64,000 nt of DNA from Pyropia yezoensis (lineage: Eukaryota > Rhodophyta > Bangiophyceae > Bangiales > Bangiaceae). The notes below the pieces were generated by a model. It had not been told where the DNA came from. It did no database searches and saw only the letters and a program-made list of their open reading frames with translations. Position numbers and translations under genes: made by a program. Below are positions 1 to 10,883 of the stretch, piece by piece (positions within the stretch are counted from its first letter, which is position 1; the number at the start of each line of letters is the position of its first letter). The stretch is taken from contig CM020618.1 in the NCBI GenBank assembly GCA_009829735.1, positions 27,814,894-27,878,893 of the forward strand. Direction: 5' to 3'.

Positions 1-85
1 AGCCTCCCTCCCACTACCCACCTCCTCTCCCCCCTACCTACTACTTCCCACCCCTTCATTCTTCCCTCCCGTCTGAGCGGCCGCC

Positions 86-406
86 ATGGCTTCCAATGTG
101 GCCACCGCTGACGCCTACATGGCAGCTCGCCTGGCCAACAAGAACGACGAAGTCCTGTCAATGGTGGCCCCTTCGATTGTACTCACCTCGTCGCGCGACG
201 GCACCTACTCGGGGTTGGATGGCATGAAGACGTACCTGTCCAAGGTGTCACCGACAGGGTCGTGGCAGCCGGCGTCGGCGTCCCCTGACGGGGGTGCCGA
301 GATTGCAGGGACTGTCAAGTTCATGATGGTGCCCGTGTCTGTGAAGGCCAAGTTTTCGTTTGACGACGCGGGCAAGATCACCTCCATTAATGTGGGGAGG
401 AAGTAA
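86..406 (+). CDS. small NTF2/SnoaL-like protein, 106 aa
   Basis: The ORF starts at an ATG in a good context (GCCATGG) after a pyrimidine-rich leader and ends in TAA. The protein has an N-terminal helix (ADAYMAARLANKND), a short turn and then alternating strands ending in KAKFSFDDAGKITSINVGRK. That layout is typical of stand-alone NTF2-like/SnoaL-like cone domains, which range from small-ligand enzymes to binding proteins. No targeting peptide is visible, so a cytosolic protein is likely. No catalytic residues can be assigned and the substrate is unknown. The length is slightly short for the fold. The family call rests on pattern only. Confidence 0.7.
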   Translation: MASNVATADAYMAARLANKNDEVLSMVAPSIVLTSSRDGTYSGLDGMKTYLSKVSPTGSWQPASASPDGGAEIAGTVKFMMVPVSVKAKFSFDDAGKITSINVGRK

Positions 407-1498
407 GGGGGCGTGACGAGGAAGGGGACTGGGGGCGAGAGTGGCGGCCAGTGTGGGTAGTGAGGTGGTTGTGGTTGGGAGGGGCTGTGGGTATGGTGGC
501 TGATGTGGGTGTGGTGGTGTGGTGGTGGTTTGAGGTGGGTGTGGGTGTGGGGACTGTTGTTCTTGTTGTGGGCTTGGGGGCTGGATGGGGGGTGCGGCAA
601 AACCGGAAGGTGTGGTGGCGGAGCTGAAGCGGATGCGTGAGTCGTGGATGGAGTGGCTGGGGCGCTTGGGCGCAGGCTCCGATACGTGGAAGTGTGTAGT
701 GCCGTTGTGCGCGTGCTGTTTGGCTGTGCGTGCGCGTGTGGCCACGCCGGATGTTCGGGGGCTGGGTGTGGGTGCGCGTGTGGCCACGCCGGATGTTCGG
801 GGGCTGGGTCGTGCAGGCGCGTGGTGGATGGAGCTCGGTGTGGTGTTCTGAACTGGGCGTCGGCGCGTTGTCGCACTTGCCGGCTCCCGCCGCGTTGCGA
901 GACCTTATGCTCCTAGCCGTTCGGGCCGTTGGCAGCGGCAGAGATTGCTGTCGCAGCTGCGGTAGCAATGTCAGTGGCGGCTGCTGTGGTGGCTGCATCG
1001 ATGGCACGGGCGCTGGGGTCGAGTCTGACCCGTGCGTCTGGTCAGCCGGGCCCCTGCGAGGGATGATGTGCTCTCCGAGATGCTCAACAGCTGTGATGGT
1101 CAGCGGCCGTATTTGTGCCTGCTTCGCAGAGGGTTTGTTGTTTTTGTGGTGCCCGGGCGCGGCTGTTCCCCCCAACGGCGGCGACCGTGCTGCTTGCGTA
1201 GGTGATCCCCTTTCTGGCATGTCTGAGCGCGCCGCCTGGGGCGGTGTGCCGGTCACATTGTGTATTTCTTTTCAGGGGGGGGGAAGCGAGAGTGGTTTGG
1301 ACTATGGTGACTACTCCTCGTGGATGTGGAGATCCAGCGTGTCTCACTGTTGCCTCTATGGCACAGTCTCCTGTTGGTACACGGGGTGGCCAGCCCCCGT
1401 AGCTGCTTGTCCTACGCCCAGGGAGCTCTTGGTCGGGGTGTTGACACGACCACATGGCCGCTGCGGGGGCTTCTCGGCGGCCGCCACGATGGATGGAC
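407..1498. other. intergenic, no gene seen
   Basis: This stretch is G/T-rich on the + strand and holds only long frames of low-complexity composition (His/Pro/Thr-rich in reverse). I see no conserved protein motif, no RNA gene and no clear promoter. It contains the 42-bp tandem duplication listed separately. Confidence 0.6.
731..808. repeat. 42-bp direct tandem duplication
   Basis: Two nearly identical copies of a 42-bp unit containing GGCCACGCCGGATGTTCGGG lie head to tail, starting at 731 and 773. The second copy diverges at its last few bases. No function is apparent. Confidence 0.8.
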
Positions 1499-3158
1499 TC
1501 ACCCTGTCTCCTTCCCCCCCTGCGCGCGGATCTGCGTTGACGACACGTCGGCGCGAAATGCGGCTGTCGGGACGGCCTCAAACAGCCGCCCAAAGGGCCC
1601 ATTTGGTCCCCCTGGGAGCACCACGTCGGCGAGCGTCGCCAGCCGCCCAACGCGCGCATCCCACCGGGCGGCAACGAGAAAGTCACATCCCCGCCCCGCA
1701 ACGGCAGCAAGGCTTGCTACCATGGCTGCTTCACTGTTGCCATAGTAGGCAGCGTTAACCAGCCGCACTGCCGTGTCGACGCCAATGACGAACGTGGTTC
1801 CGGGCAACAGGTGGGCCTTATCCTCAAACAGGGGCGCGGCGGTGACGAGCACGGCGGCTGGGGGGAGCGGATGGGGTGCGGGGGTGGCCAGAATGGCCTC
1901 TACCCGAGACCGCAGGGTGGCCGGTGAGAGCGGTGGCTTGTCCACATTCGTCGCCGACAGCTCGTAGGCGGCGGTGCGGCCCTATTGGGGCCGCCCCGTT
2001 GCGGTAATAGTGCCAAGTGAGGGAACGACAAGGGGGGCGTCACAGGATGGCCCACAGGGAGCGCCATGCCACTCAGAACAACAGAATGCACGTGCGTATA
2101 ACGAGCACACGTATCAAGAAAAGCAAGTCAGTGTGATGTCCAGCCCCACCAGGGCGCCAAGAACATTCCACGCGTAACCCTTGGGCCGGCCGCGGGCGGT
2201 GGCTAGGCAAGCCCACCACCGTTGCGCTTCCCTCCACACACTCGCCCCTCCTCCAGGTCAGCCGCCCAATCACTTCACGTACCGGTCGCATCTTGGCAGC
2301 CACAGCCAGTAGCTCTCTATGCCCCCGGTGCAGCGGGTTGAAGCTCCCCGGCAGTACCAAAGATGCAGCGGAGGCACCCACATCAGCCACCACCCCCCCG
2401 GCAGCCTGTTCGTCCTTGACAGGCAGGCAGTGGGCGTACTGGATCAGCCGCACGGTCTCTAGTTCATCGGCCTCTGCAGCGTCTCCCCCCTCGGCCCCTT
2501 CTCTCTCGGTCCGCCCCGCAAGCAGGGCGGCCAGCACGTCGGGCTGCTCGTACACTGCCGGCACGTGAAGCTCGTCCCCCCCCCCCAGCGCCGGGCGCAC
2601 GAGGGGCACCCCCCCGAGCTCCCTCGGCGGGGCCCCACCCCCTCCCGCGTCCACCAGAGCCTGGAGGACAAGGCGGGAGACGAGTGCGTCCTCTGCCTCC
2701 CGCCCGCGGCCCGCACCCTTGGCCAGGGTCAGCCCGTACGCCGTCACCCCCGACCGGCTGCGCGCCGCCACGTACACCCGGTGAGTGCCCCGGCGGGGAG
2801 CGCCGCTGACCAACGCGGCGGTCGCGCCGACGCCCACCGCGTCGGTGCCGGGAACGGCGAGCGCCACCGCGCGGCGGTAGGCGGCAGCGGCCAGTCGCCG
2901 GGCCGTTGCTGCCGACGCAGCCGAGGCGGGGAGCGGGGTGGGGGAGGCCCCCGCCGGCGCCCCGGCAGCGAGAGTGGAGGAGAGAGACGACGCCGCGTAC
3001 GGGACGGTGGCCTCGAGGAGAGTGGCAGAGCAGCCGGGTGTGGACAGCAGCCAAGCCAACGCTGCCCCACCGCCGCCTGTCAGGTGGACGACGGCCCGCG
3101 TGGGGGAGGCGTGGAGGGCAGACACGGCTGCTCGGAGCGGGGCGTCCATAGATGCCAT
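1499..3158 (-). CDS. CinA-C-like / cytidylyltransferase-fold fusion protein, two exons
   Basis: Exon 1 runs 3158-2283 and exon 2 runs 1981-1499, giving about 452 aa. The intron (2282-1982, 301 nt) begins GTACGTGAAG and ends AATAG; both exons join in phase 0. The first ~130 residues resemble the CinA C-terminal domain (AVVHLTGGGGAALAWLLS, then LLEATVPYAASSL, later GVGATAALV). Residues ~268-281 hold the nucleotidyltransferase signature GSFNPLHRGH with its HxGH motif. Exon 2 supplies YELSATNVDKPPLS and a C-terminal SSTQIR, equivalent to the ISSTxxR nucleotide-binding motif. The same architecture is known in plants as an uncharacterised nucleotidylyltransferase-superfamily protein (At2g01220 type); substrate unknown. 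The last residues are uncertain because a GTGAGT at the stop could be another donor. Confidence 0.75.
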
Positions 3159-3399
3159 GGCGCTGGGGTCACCGCGCGGGGGATGGCTCAGGCAGATAGA
3201 GGGGAGCGGGTGGAGCAGCAGCGATCGCAGGAAAGCGCAGAGATACGAGAGGGAAGAGGGAGAGCTGATCTTGCAACGGGACACGTCGCAGTCTGGGAAA
3301 TCGACCCCTGTCACGTGACTGGCAGGCACAGACTGCACTCTGTTACGCACCGGTCAAGGATGGAAGCAAACACACGGGGAACACTACCACTGTCCATTT

Positions 3400-5965
3400 T
3401 TACTTGGCAATACTCAGGTTGCGCTTGAAGTTGGCCTTGCGCAACGAGCTCAGCAACGACGCACGGTACTCACGGAAGTCGCCCGGGTAGCGCTGCACGG
3501 TGCCGTTCTCGCAAATGTAAATCTCGTCGCACACGGTGGAGATGAGACGAGCGTCGTGACTGATCACCATGACGCCACCAGAAAATTCGTTCAGCGCCTC
3601 CACCAGGGCGTCAATGGACTCGATATCCAGATGGTTGGTAATCCTACGGTCGTCAAACGGATGTCACAGACGACAAGGGGAAGCGGAGCAGTGAAGCCAG
3701 AGGGTAAGCACACCACCGCAGAAGGATAACGGGGAGGCGACACGAAAGCAAGCAAAAACGAACCACTACGTCAGTACTCTGCACATAAAGACGTCGACAG
3801 TGGCTTGAAGCAGCACAGCTTACAAGAGGCCGTACACACCAACTCCAAACTCCCGTCCACAAGCGAACGTACTCGTCGAGCAACAGGATATGCGGGTTGC
3901 TGTACGTGATGACCGCCAGGGCCACGCGAGACTTTTGTCCCCCCGACAGAGTGCTAATCGGCCTCAATGCCATATCCGCCGAAACACCCAGCTTGTGCAA
4001 GTGACCCCGAAGTATATCGTTCGTAGCTGCCGGGAAGGTAACCTTCATGTGCTCCAGCGGCGTCCTCCACAGCACCAGCTGCTCCACGTGATGCTGTGAG
4101 AAGTACCCCACCCGCAGCTTGGTAGACCTTTTCACATTCCCCTCTGACGGCACATTGTCCCCCAGCAGAAGCTTCAACAACGTCGTCTTGCCCGCCCCGT
4201 TAGGTCCGACCAGCGCTGCCCGGCTGTCCATGTCCACTGAAAAGTCCACGCCCTGGAAAAGGATCTTGGGCGCTGCTACCGGAGGTGGAGCGGTGTCGTC
4301 GCCCAGGTCCGCCGCGGCCACCCGCTGGCGAGCAGCGTAGCCAAAAGTCACGTTAGACAGCTGCAGGGAGCCATGAGAGCCCGTCAGCGGCCCCGGTTCA
4401 GGGAAGGAAAAGGCAAACTCCTCCTCCTCTCCCGGCAGCACGACCCGGTCCTCCTCCATGCGCTGCAGCAGTTTGATACGTGACTGCGCCATGGCCGCCC
4501 GCTTGGCGTTGGCGCGGAACTTGTCCACAAACTTCTGCACGTGCGCACGACGCATCTCAAACGACTCGGCCGCGCGCGTGACTTCTTTGAGGCGCTCCAA
4601 CCGGGCGCGCTCAAAGTCGTCGTAGTTGCCGCTGTATGTGTGCAGCAGCTTGTCTTTGACGTAAACAATGTCCGTACAAACAGTGTTGAGGAAGTCGCGG
4701 TCGTGACTAACAACCACCAACGTACCCTCCCAACGGGTGAGGTAGTCAGACAGCCACAGGACGGTGTGAAGGTCAAGATGATTGGTCGGCTCATCTGCCA
4801 GGAGCAGACGTGGATTGCCAAATAGCGCCCGCGCAAGCGCAATGCGCATCCGCCAGCCACCACTAAACTCGGAGCTCCTCATATCCCGCATCATGGTCGT
4901 GGAGAAACCAAGGCCGTCCAAAATGGAGGCCGCAGAAGCTTCAGCCGAGTCGGCGTCCATCTCGCTCAGCGCCGCATACACATTGCTGAGGCGCTCCTCC
5001 CCTGCCGGGTCGAGCGTATCCAGTTTGGCAGTGAGCTCCGCTTCCTCGGCAAGCAATGCCGTGCGCTTCTCGTCAGCGCTCAGCACGCACTGCAGCGGGG
5101 TTTGGTCATTGCCAGCGACCTCTTGCTCTACGTACAACACGTCCATGTCGGGGGGTAGGGGCAGCTCCCGCCGCGCCAAGGCACGCATGAGAGTGGACTT
5201 GCCAATACCATTGCGCCCAATCACGCCGTACCGGCGGCCAGCGGCGAGGTGCAGGCTCGCCCCAGACAAAAGTGTCAGGCCCCCAAAAGAAAGGTCAATG
5301 CCTTCGATGTGCACATCGCGAGTGCCTTCAGCGATCTTGGCCTTGATGGACCCCACCGCAGCCTCAGTGGGCGCGTGCGTGTAGCTCCGCAGTTGCGCGC
5401 CCGTCCGGCGAGAGCGCCGCACGTCGGCCGCATCCTTGGCCTTCGCCGCTTCAAGCGAGCGGTCCAGCGTGGCGTTGGCGTTGCCGCCACCGTCGACCGC
5501 AGGGTTGACTGCAGCCGGACGGCGGCGGCGGCGGCCCTTGCCGTCACCATCTTCAGCGCCCGCGTGGAAGCCCACGGCCGCGCCCAGCCGTTTCGGCTTG
5601 GCGAGCCGCTGTGGTTGGTCTGCGGCGCCACCCTCAGACAATGACTCGGGAACACCGTGGAGCTCGCGGCGGAGGCTGCGAGCGGCGTCCACAGCCGCGG
5701 CGCCAGTCGCGGAGGTCTCACCCGGGCGGGCCAGGTACTGGAGGAAAGGGGCCACCACCGCGACTGCGTCGTCTTCGGCGGCCACGGCGTCGGCAAGCGC
5801 GGATACTACATAGTCACTCACATCCACATCAACAGCGTCGAGGTCCAGTCGAGAGCTCAGCAGCGCCCGCGTGCGGGCCTCCCACTCGGCGGGGGTTACC
5901 ACCGGCGGACGGGGCGCAGGCGGAGTGGTCAGGTCAAGGGTTGTCGTGGGCTCGGCAGCGACCAT
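3400..5965 (-). CDS. ABC-F ATPase, GCN20/ABCF3 type, two exons
   Basis: Exon 1 is 5965-3873 and exon 2 is 3643-3400, giving 778 aa. The 229-nt intron begins GTACGT and ends TAG. There are two nucleotide-binding domains and no membrane segments, as in translation-linked ABC-F proteins. NBD1 has Walker A GRNGIGKST near residue 250, signature FSGGW near 365 and LLLADEPTNHLD near 385. A charged linker (residues ~430-500) follows. NBD2 has GPNGAGKTT near 586 and STLSGGQKS near 668. The first ~100 residues match the N-terminal domain of GCN20/ABCF3. The family acts on ribosomes and in Gcn2 signalling. The second Walker B loop is split by the intron, and the join as read gives DEITNHLD rather than DEPTNHLD. 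The next gene on the same strand starts 241 bp downstream. Confidence 0.9.
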
Positions 5966-6442
5966 GATGAACGCAAAAAGAGAAGAGGCGAGGAGTCCCC
6001 GCCTCACAGAGGTTCTTGACCTGACGACACAGGTCAGAGGGTCGTCGAAAAGAACCGCCCCTGGTGTGGGCAAGACGACGCACGCCAACACGGCCGTGGT
6101 GCCGCGCGGTGGTGGTCCCGAAGGTCTCTGATGGGTCCAGCCGGCTAGCCAGACACACGCCGCGTCGCCAGTGACGAAGTCACCGGCGTAGTTCGCAGAC
6201 TTAAGTATCCACCGACATGAACTTCTCTGCGCCATTGAGGTGCCTTGGTCCCAGCGTGGATCAAGCTCGCTTTCGTGTGGCGGTGTTGGCAGGATCTCTG
6301 TCGCCACAACACGTGGCGACCCTCCAGCCTTGGACTCTCCAGACCGTCGTGCCCCTACTCGTGCCACGGCCAAGACATTGTCCATCGACTGAGGTTCCCC
6401 ACTCTACAGCGCCCCCCCCCGCCATCCTGTGGGCCCACCACC
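5966..6442. promoter_or_regulatory. divergent intergenic region between ABC-F and HCF173-like genes
   Basis: These 477 bases separate two genes transcribed away from each other, so both promoters should lie here. In-frame upstream codons extend both ORFs, but they lack conserved sequence. I see no clear TATA box or other element. Confidence 0.35.
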
Positions 6443-8236
6443 ATGCCGCCATCTGGCGTCTACGCTACGGCCTTTGCATCTTCTATTTTCCCACCGCTGC
6501 GGCGGTCCTCCCTTCTTGGCGCCCGTGACGTGAGCGTGCTCCCTCGCCGCGCCGTTGCCGCCGCGCGGCCGTTGCGAATGGCCGCGGCAGATGCAACAGC
6601 CGGGACCACGGCCACCCCAGCGGCCGCTGCCTCAGCTCCGCCATCCGCTGAATTGCCAGCGCCATCGTCGCCGCCCACGGCTGCCGCGCCCGGCACCGTC
6701 ACGCGCCCGACGGACGCCCCGTCCCGCATCAGCGGGGTGCGCCCCGTGGCTTTGGTGGTGGGCGCTGCCGGTCGCCTCGGCGCAGCGGTCGTTGAAGAGC
6801 TCCGCGTCGCCGGCAGCTGGGACATTATCCGCCACAGCCGGCGGCCGCGGGAGGACGTGCCGGGGGAGACCGGCACCGCCAGCGGCCAGGGTGGCGGCGG
6901 CGAGGCGGCCGCTGCTTCGGCCGCTGGTCAGGTGGTGGCTGTGGAGGACCTTCACGCTGATCTTGTCACCACCCCCGCGGCGGACCTCTTGGCCGCCGTC
7001 GCAGACCTGTCGCCCAACCGCCGGTTGGACGTTGTGCTGTGGGCGGCGGGGGGTGGGCGGGGCAGCCCGCCGGCTTCTGTCGAGGGCGCCGCCCTCCCGG
7101 CGCTTGCAGACGCCCTGGCGGCGGGCGGGTTCGTCCGCGCTGGCCGCGGTGCGGCCAACGGGGGCGGGGGGGACGCCGGGCCTACCGAAGCGACGCTCTT
7201 TGACTGGGCCGACCCGTCACGGGCGGCGGCCGACGCGGCCCGCTGGGCACCGCTGGACGATGTCATCATGGGGGGGTCGAGCAGCAGCACCCTCCGGGCG
7301 GTGGGCGGTGGTGCCGACGGCGCCAGCGAGGACGCCGGCCTCGGCCCGTGCGCCCTCTTTGCAGGTACCCTGCGGGTGGCCAACCGGGGCGGCTTTGCTC
7401 AGGCGCGGGCGCGGCTGGAGCCCGCCCTAAACCTCAATGGCTATGATGGTCTGGCGCTGACCGTCCGGGGCGACGGCCGCGACTACAAGGTGAACCTCAA
7501 GAACGGTGATACGCCAGAGATTACGTTCCAGGCCCAGTTTAGCACCACCGCGGCCACCCCGTCGACGACGGGGCCGACTGGCGCTGACCGGTGGCACCGC
7601 GTGACGCTCCCGTGGGCCGAATTCCTCCCCGTCCGACGCGGCCGCCTGCTCCACGGGGAGGGTGGCGCCACGTATGGACGCACGCTGGACACGACCGCCC
7701 TGTCGTCCGTGGCGGTGTTGTGTTCCAAGCTCTCGGCGGGGGGTCTGCCGTCTCCCTCATTCCATCCGGGCCCCTTTTCCCTCGCCCTCCGTTCCATCAC
7801 CGCCTACCGTGCGGCTCCCCCCGTGCTGGTTGTTGCGTCGGCCGCGGCGGTGACACGCCCCGGCTGGACGGCCGAGCAGGTGGCGGCCAACCCCGGCGCG
7901 GCGGCCATCCCGATTGTGAAGCTCAACCCGGGGGGCGTCCTCGGCGCCAAGGCGGCGGGGGAGGAGGGGGTGCGCGCATCGGGCACCCGCTACGCCATCA
8001 TCCGCGCCACGGCCCTGGTCGACGGCGAGTCCCCGCCGACACGGGCGGTGCTGATGGAGCAGGGCGACACGGCGGTGGGGCGACTGACGCGAGCAGACAT
8101 GGCACGGGTCATGGTGACGGCGGCGGGGGAGCCCGCAGCGGCTTGGAAGACGTGGGAGGTGCGGGAGCGGGTGGACGTGGAAGGGAATGAGCAGCAGCTG
8201 GTCGACGCTATGAGGACAATGCAGCTGGATGAGTGA
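6443..8236 (+). CDS. HCF173-like plastid protein: atypical SDR with inserted CIA30 domain
   Basis: The chosen ATG (6443) starts a 597-aa protein whose first ~75 residues are rich in Ala, Arg and Ser and low in acidic residues, as in a plastid transit peptide. The frame is open further upstream, but that part lacks transit character. An NAD(P)-binding Rossmann start follows, with the glycine motif GAAGRLG at residues 107-113. A CIA30/NDUFAF1-type domain (about 253-455) interrupts it, with PLDDVIMGGSS, GYDGLALTVRGDGRDYK and a closing LALRSITAY. The SDR part then resumes (YAIIRATALVDGE, VGRLTRADMARVMV). An SDR split by CIA30 is the layout of Arabidopsis HCF173, needed for translation of psbA mRNA; that role is inferred here. 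Low-complexity Ala/Gly linkers separate the parts. Confidence 0.75.
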   Translation: MPPSGVYATAFASSIFPPLRRSSLLGARDVSVLPRRAVAAARPLRMAAADATAGTTATPAAAASAPPSAELPAPSSPPTAAAPGTVTRPTDAPSRISGVRPVALVVGAAGRLGAAVVEELRVAGSWDIIRHSRRPREDVPGETGTASGQGGGGEAAAASAAGQVVAVEDLHADLVTTPAADLLAAVADLSPNRRLDVVLWAAGGGRGSPPASVEGAALPALADALAAGGFVRAGRGAANGGGGDAGPTEATLFDWADPSRAAADAARWAPLDDVIMGGSSSSTLRAVGGGADGASEDAGLGPCALFAGTLRVANRGGFAQARARLEPALNLNGYDGLALTVRGDGRDYKVNLKNGDTPEITFQAQFSTTAATPSTTGPTGADRWHRVTLPWAEFLPVRRGRLLHGEGGATYGRTLDTTALSSVAVLCSKLSAGGLPSPSFHPGPFSLALRSITAYRAAPPVLVVASAAAVTRPGWTAEQVAANPGAAAIPIVKLNPGGVLGAKAAGEEGVRASGTRYAIIRATALVDGESPPTRAVLMEQGDTAVGRLTRADMARVMVTAAGEPAAAWKTWEVRERVDVEGNEQQLVDAMRTMQLDE

Positions 8237-10244
8237 GCTGATGGGCGCGGTCGCTCGGGGGGTGCGAACTGTAGCGGACGGAGCTTGGCCCGCTGCATGC
8301 CATGACGGCTGTACACAATACACGGGACCTCGCGTACTGTTTGTACATTGATTGTTACCAAGGATACGGCAGAAGGGACACACCAGACGTATATGTACTG
8401 TATGTACTGATGTGCGATACTGCACCTCAGCCATAGCTCGTGCGCGAGCAGCTCGCACAGACACAAACCGGAAGGGATCCATCCAAGTTGAGTCGCTCCG
8501 CCGACAAGCCCTCGCGGGCACCGCCCCCCCCTGGGGTGCCGCTCCATTGGCGCAACGACCAGCGCCCGCTGCCACCCGTTTGATCAGAAGCCTTCCATAC
8601 TGGATCTCTCGCGCATGCGACGCGCCGCAGAGGGGCGTCGACGGCCACATCGTCTGCCACTTTGTCATGACCCAAATAACACTGGGTCGGGCCAAATGAC
8701 ACTGGGTCGGGCCCATTTAAGCTCATCAGCCGACAGATTCCCCCGCGCGCTTGACACGCGCGCGTCCTTTGACGGGCACTTCGCAGGCCCGCCACGGGCA
8801 TCCGGCCTCGCGCAGGCCCCCCTGCTGGCACTCTCCGGGATAACCCCTTTTCGCCTCCACTGCGGAGGGTACATACGTACGCGCGTGCTCGACAGAGAAT
8901 TGGTGTCTGGGGTGCCGACGGACGGTGGTGACCACCGTGGCGAGGACGAGAACGTTGGCCTTGACCGGATGGTCTGTCCAGCAATGTCCATGGGAACAGC
9001 CACAGGACGCACGGTACGTTTCGACCCGCAGCTTGTGCAGCGGTGCGTGGGCCCAGCTCATACGGGAGAATCACGTTTGTAAGCGGATGGCCAATGCATC
9101 TTACCTTCCAGACTGCCAGTACTGTAGGCCGATGAGGCCAAAACTATACGTGCATGTCATGCATACGTATACGTACGGTACATGCGCTGCCACCGTTTCT
9201 GTTCGAATCGGTCAGCGCCGCTTCATAGGCCGTTGTCAAGCACTCACGCCCCCATCAAGGATCCAATGATAGGGCTTTGTAACCGCATTCTTCCCACGGG
9301 TGGACCCCCCATCCTCCGTCGAGCAACGTATGCATAGGGTATAAACAGTATGCATGGCCACCTCCCAACGCGCGCCCCCACTTGGGGCCCCCCAGGGCCC
9401 CTTCCAATCTGTTCTCCTTTTCATCATCATACATACATACTCTTCCAAACCGCGCTGGCAGCATTGTCCCGCACCGATGGCGTGCCCGAGGCGGCGCACA
9501 AGAGGGTCCGTCCCTTGCAACGGTGAAGACTGATTGATTGGCGGGTCGACGATGCGCCACAGACAAAACCCCCTGCACACACCCCCGTGCCACCCCCCCC
9601 CCCGGCACGAGGGGCCGTTGTGTCCTCGCCCTTCTTTTGTCTGAACCCCCCCCCTTGTTGTGAGGTCAATGAAGAGCTATGGGGAAGAGGGGCGATCCAA
9701 GTTCGTACGGACCCGGTCGGGACCCCCACAGACCGCCATCCCTAGGTGCATCCGGGGGGGGGGGTGCCCGCCCCGGTGGAGGAGCAAGGGGGATCCGTGG
9801 GGCTGACGCTGCAACGTATAGTGCACGCCATCGCGAGCAGTTGGCAGCGAATTTTCGTAGACGGGCGGCGCGGTCCACAGAGCGTCTGGATGGGGGAGGG
9901 GCGCGCAGATGCACTGATCGAGTGGCGCGTGGGGGGGGGGATACGGAGTGGATTGTGCCAGAACGCACTCGTCGCTTCCTTCCAGAGCAAATCCCCCACG
10001 GACGCCTGTGGGGGGGTGCCTCGAGTGGAGGCCTCTTGCGAGCGGAAGGAACCCGCGGGAGGGTGGCCTCGGCGTTCCGCTGGTGCACTACAAAAGAGCT
10101 GTGGGCGGTCACTCGCTGTTCCACTTGCCCATACGAGCGCCATCCACACGCACACACCCATCCCTACCTCATCCTCTTCCTCGTTTCCCCACCTACGGCG
10201 GCACCTCCTCATCTATCCTCCTCCGCCTTCCCTTCTCACCAGCC
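8237..10244. other. intergenic, 2 kb, no gene seen
   Basis: No frame here has a recognisable domain, and I found no tRNA or rRNA. Features are small: a duplicated 20-bp unit at about 8674-8713, runs of alternating ACGTACGT-type sequence (8870-8884, 9160-9185) and G/C homopolymers at 9593-9604, 9649-9656 and 9750-9760. The last ~250 bases should include the promoter and leader of the next gene. Confidence 0.5.
8674..8713. repeat. 20-bp tandem duplication
   Basis: The block ACACTGGGTCGGGCC occurs twice in direct orientation about 20 bases apart, each copy followed by A/T-richer sequence. It could be a pair of protein-binding sites, but nothing links it to a gene. Confidence 0.6.
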
Positions 10245-10883
10245 ATGAAGTCGTTCTTCTCTACCGTGGCCGTCGCCACCGTCGCTGTCGCGGCGGTGGC
10301 AGGGGGTGTCTCTGCCGCCTCTCTTCGCCAGAGCCGTGACCTCTACCCCGAGGTGCAGATGCCCGCACAGGCGATCCTCGACACCTACTGCGACGGCACG
10401 CCCATCATGTCTGAGACGGAGACACTCGAGTACACATCGGGCTCTTTTGACGGCAACTGCACTATCGTCCTGGGCGAGCGCGGGGAGCTCAAAACGGGCA
10501 AGTTTGGAACCGTGACCATCTCGGGGATGCTCACTGTCACGACCGCCGACTCGCCGCGCGAGTCAGAGCTGCAGGTTGAGGAGGGCTCCACCCTGACGGC
10601 GGGCTCCATGGACCTGGCCGTCAAGGAGCTGCAGGTCAAGAAGGGGGCCACCCTCTCCACAACCGACGGGGACCTGTTGGTGGCTGCCCTCCGGCAGGTG
10701 GAGGTGGAGGAGATGGCGACGGTGTCGGCCGAGGCGGGGAGCGTCAGCTTCGTGGCCGGCCGGGAGGTGCAGATCAAGAAGATGGCCACCGTCACGGCGT
10801 CGGAGAGTATCTCGGCGACTGCGCCCAAGTGCGAAGTTGAGGTGCCGTCCACGTTGACGGCGCCCGAGAAGAGCGTGTGCTGA
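10245..10883 (+). CDS. secreted repeat protein with alternating charged repeats, 212 aa
   Basis: The ATG follows a C/T-rich leader. Residues 1-24 form a classic secretory signal (MKSFF, then an Ala/Val core, cleavage after VSA). The mature part has four Cys (49, 72, 196, 212) and an N-glycosylation sequon at Asn71 (NCT). From residue ~108 there are four to five repeats of 20-23 residues with a core of the form [EQ]-[LV]-[EQ]-[VI]-charged-charged-x-[AS]-T-[LV]. The charged pair alternates EE, KK, EE, KK between repeats. This spacing suggests a small beta-solenoid or stacked beta-sheet. An extracellular, cell-wall or adhesive role would fit. I do not recognise the family. Confidence 0.75.
   Translation: MKSFFSTVAVATVAVAAVAGGVSAASLRQSRDLYPEVQMPAQAILDTYCDGTPIMSETETLEYTSGSFDGNCTIVLGERGELKTGKFGTVTISGMLTVTTADSPRESELQVEEGSTLTAGSMDLAVKELQVKKGATLSTTDGDLLVAALRQVEVEEMATVSAEAGSVSFVAGREVQIKKMATVTASESISATAPKCEVEVPSTLTAPEKSVC

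Noticed and set aside
205-1256. Overlapping reverse frames of 180-290 codons
   Set aside because: They are His/Pro/Thr-rich simple sequence overlapping a well-formed + strand gene, with no domain.
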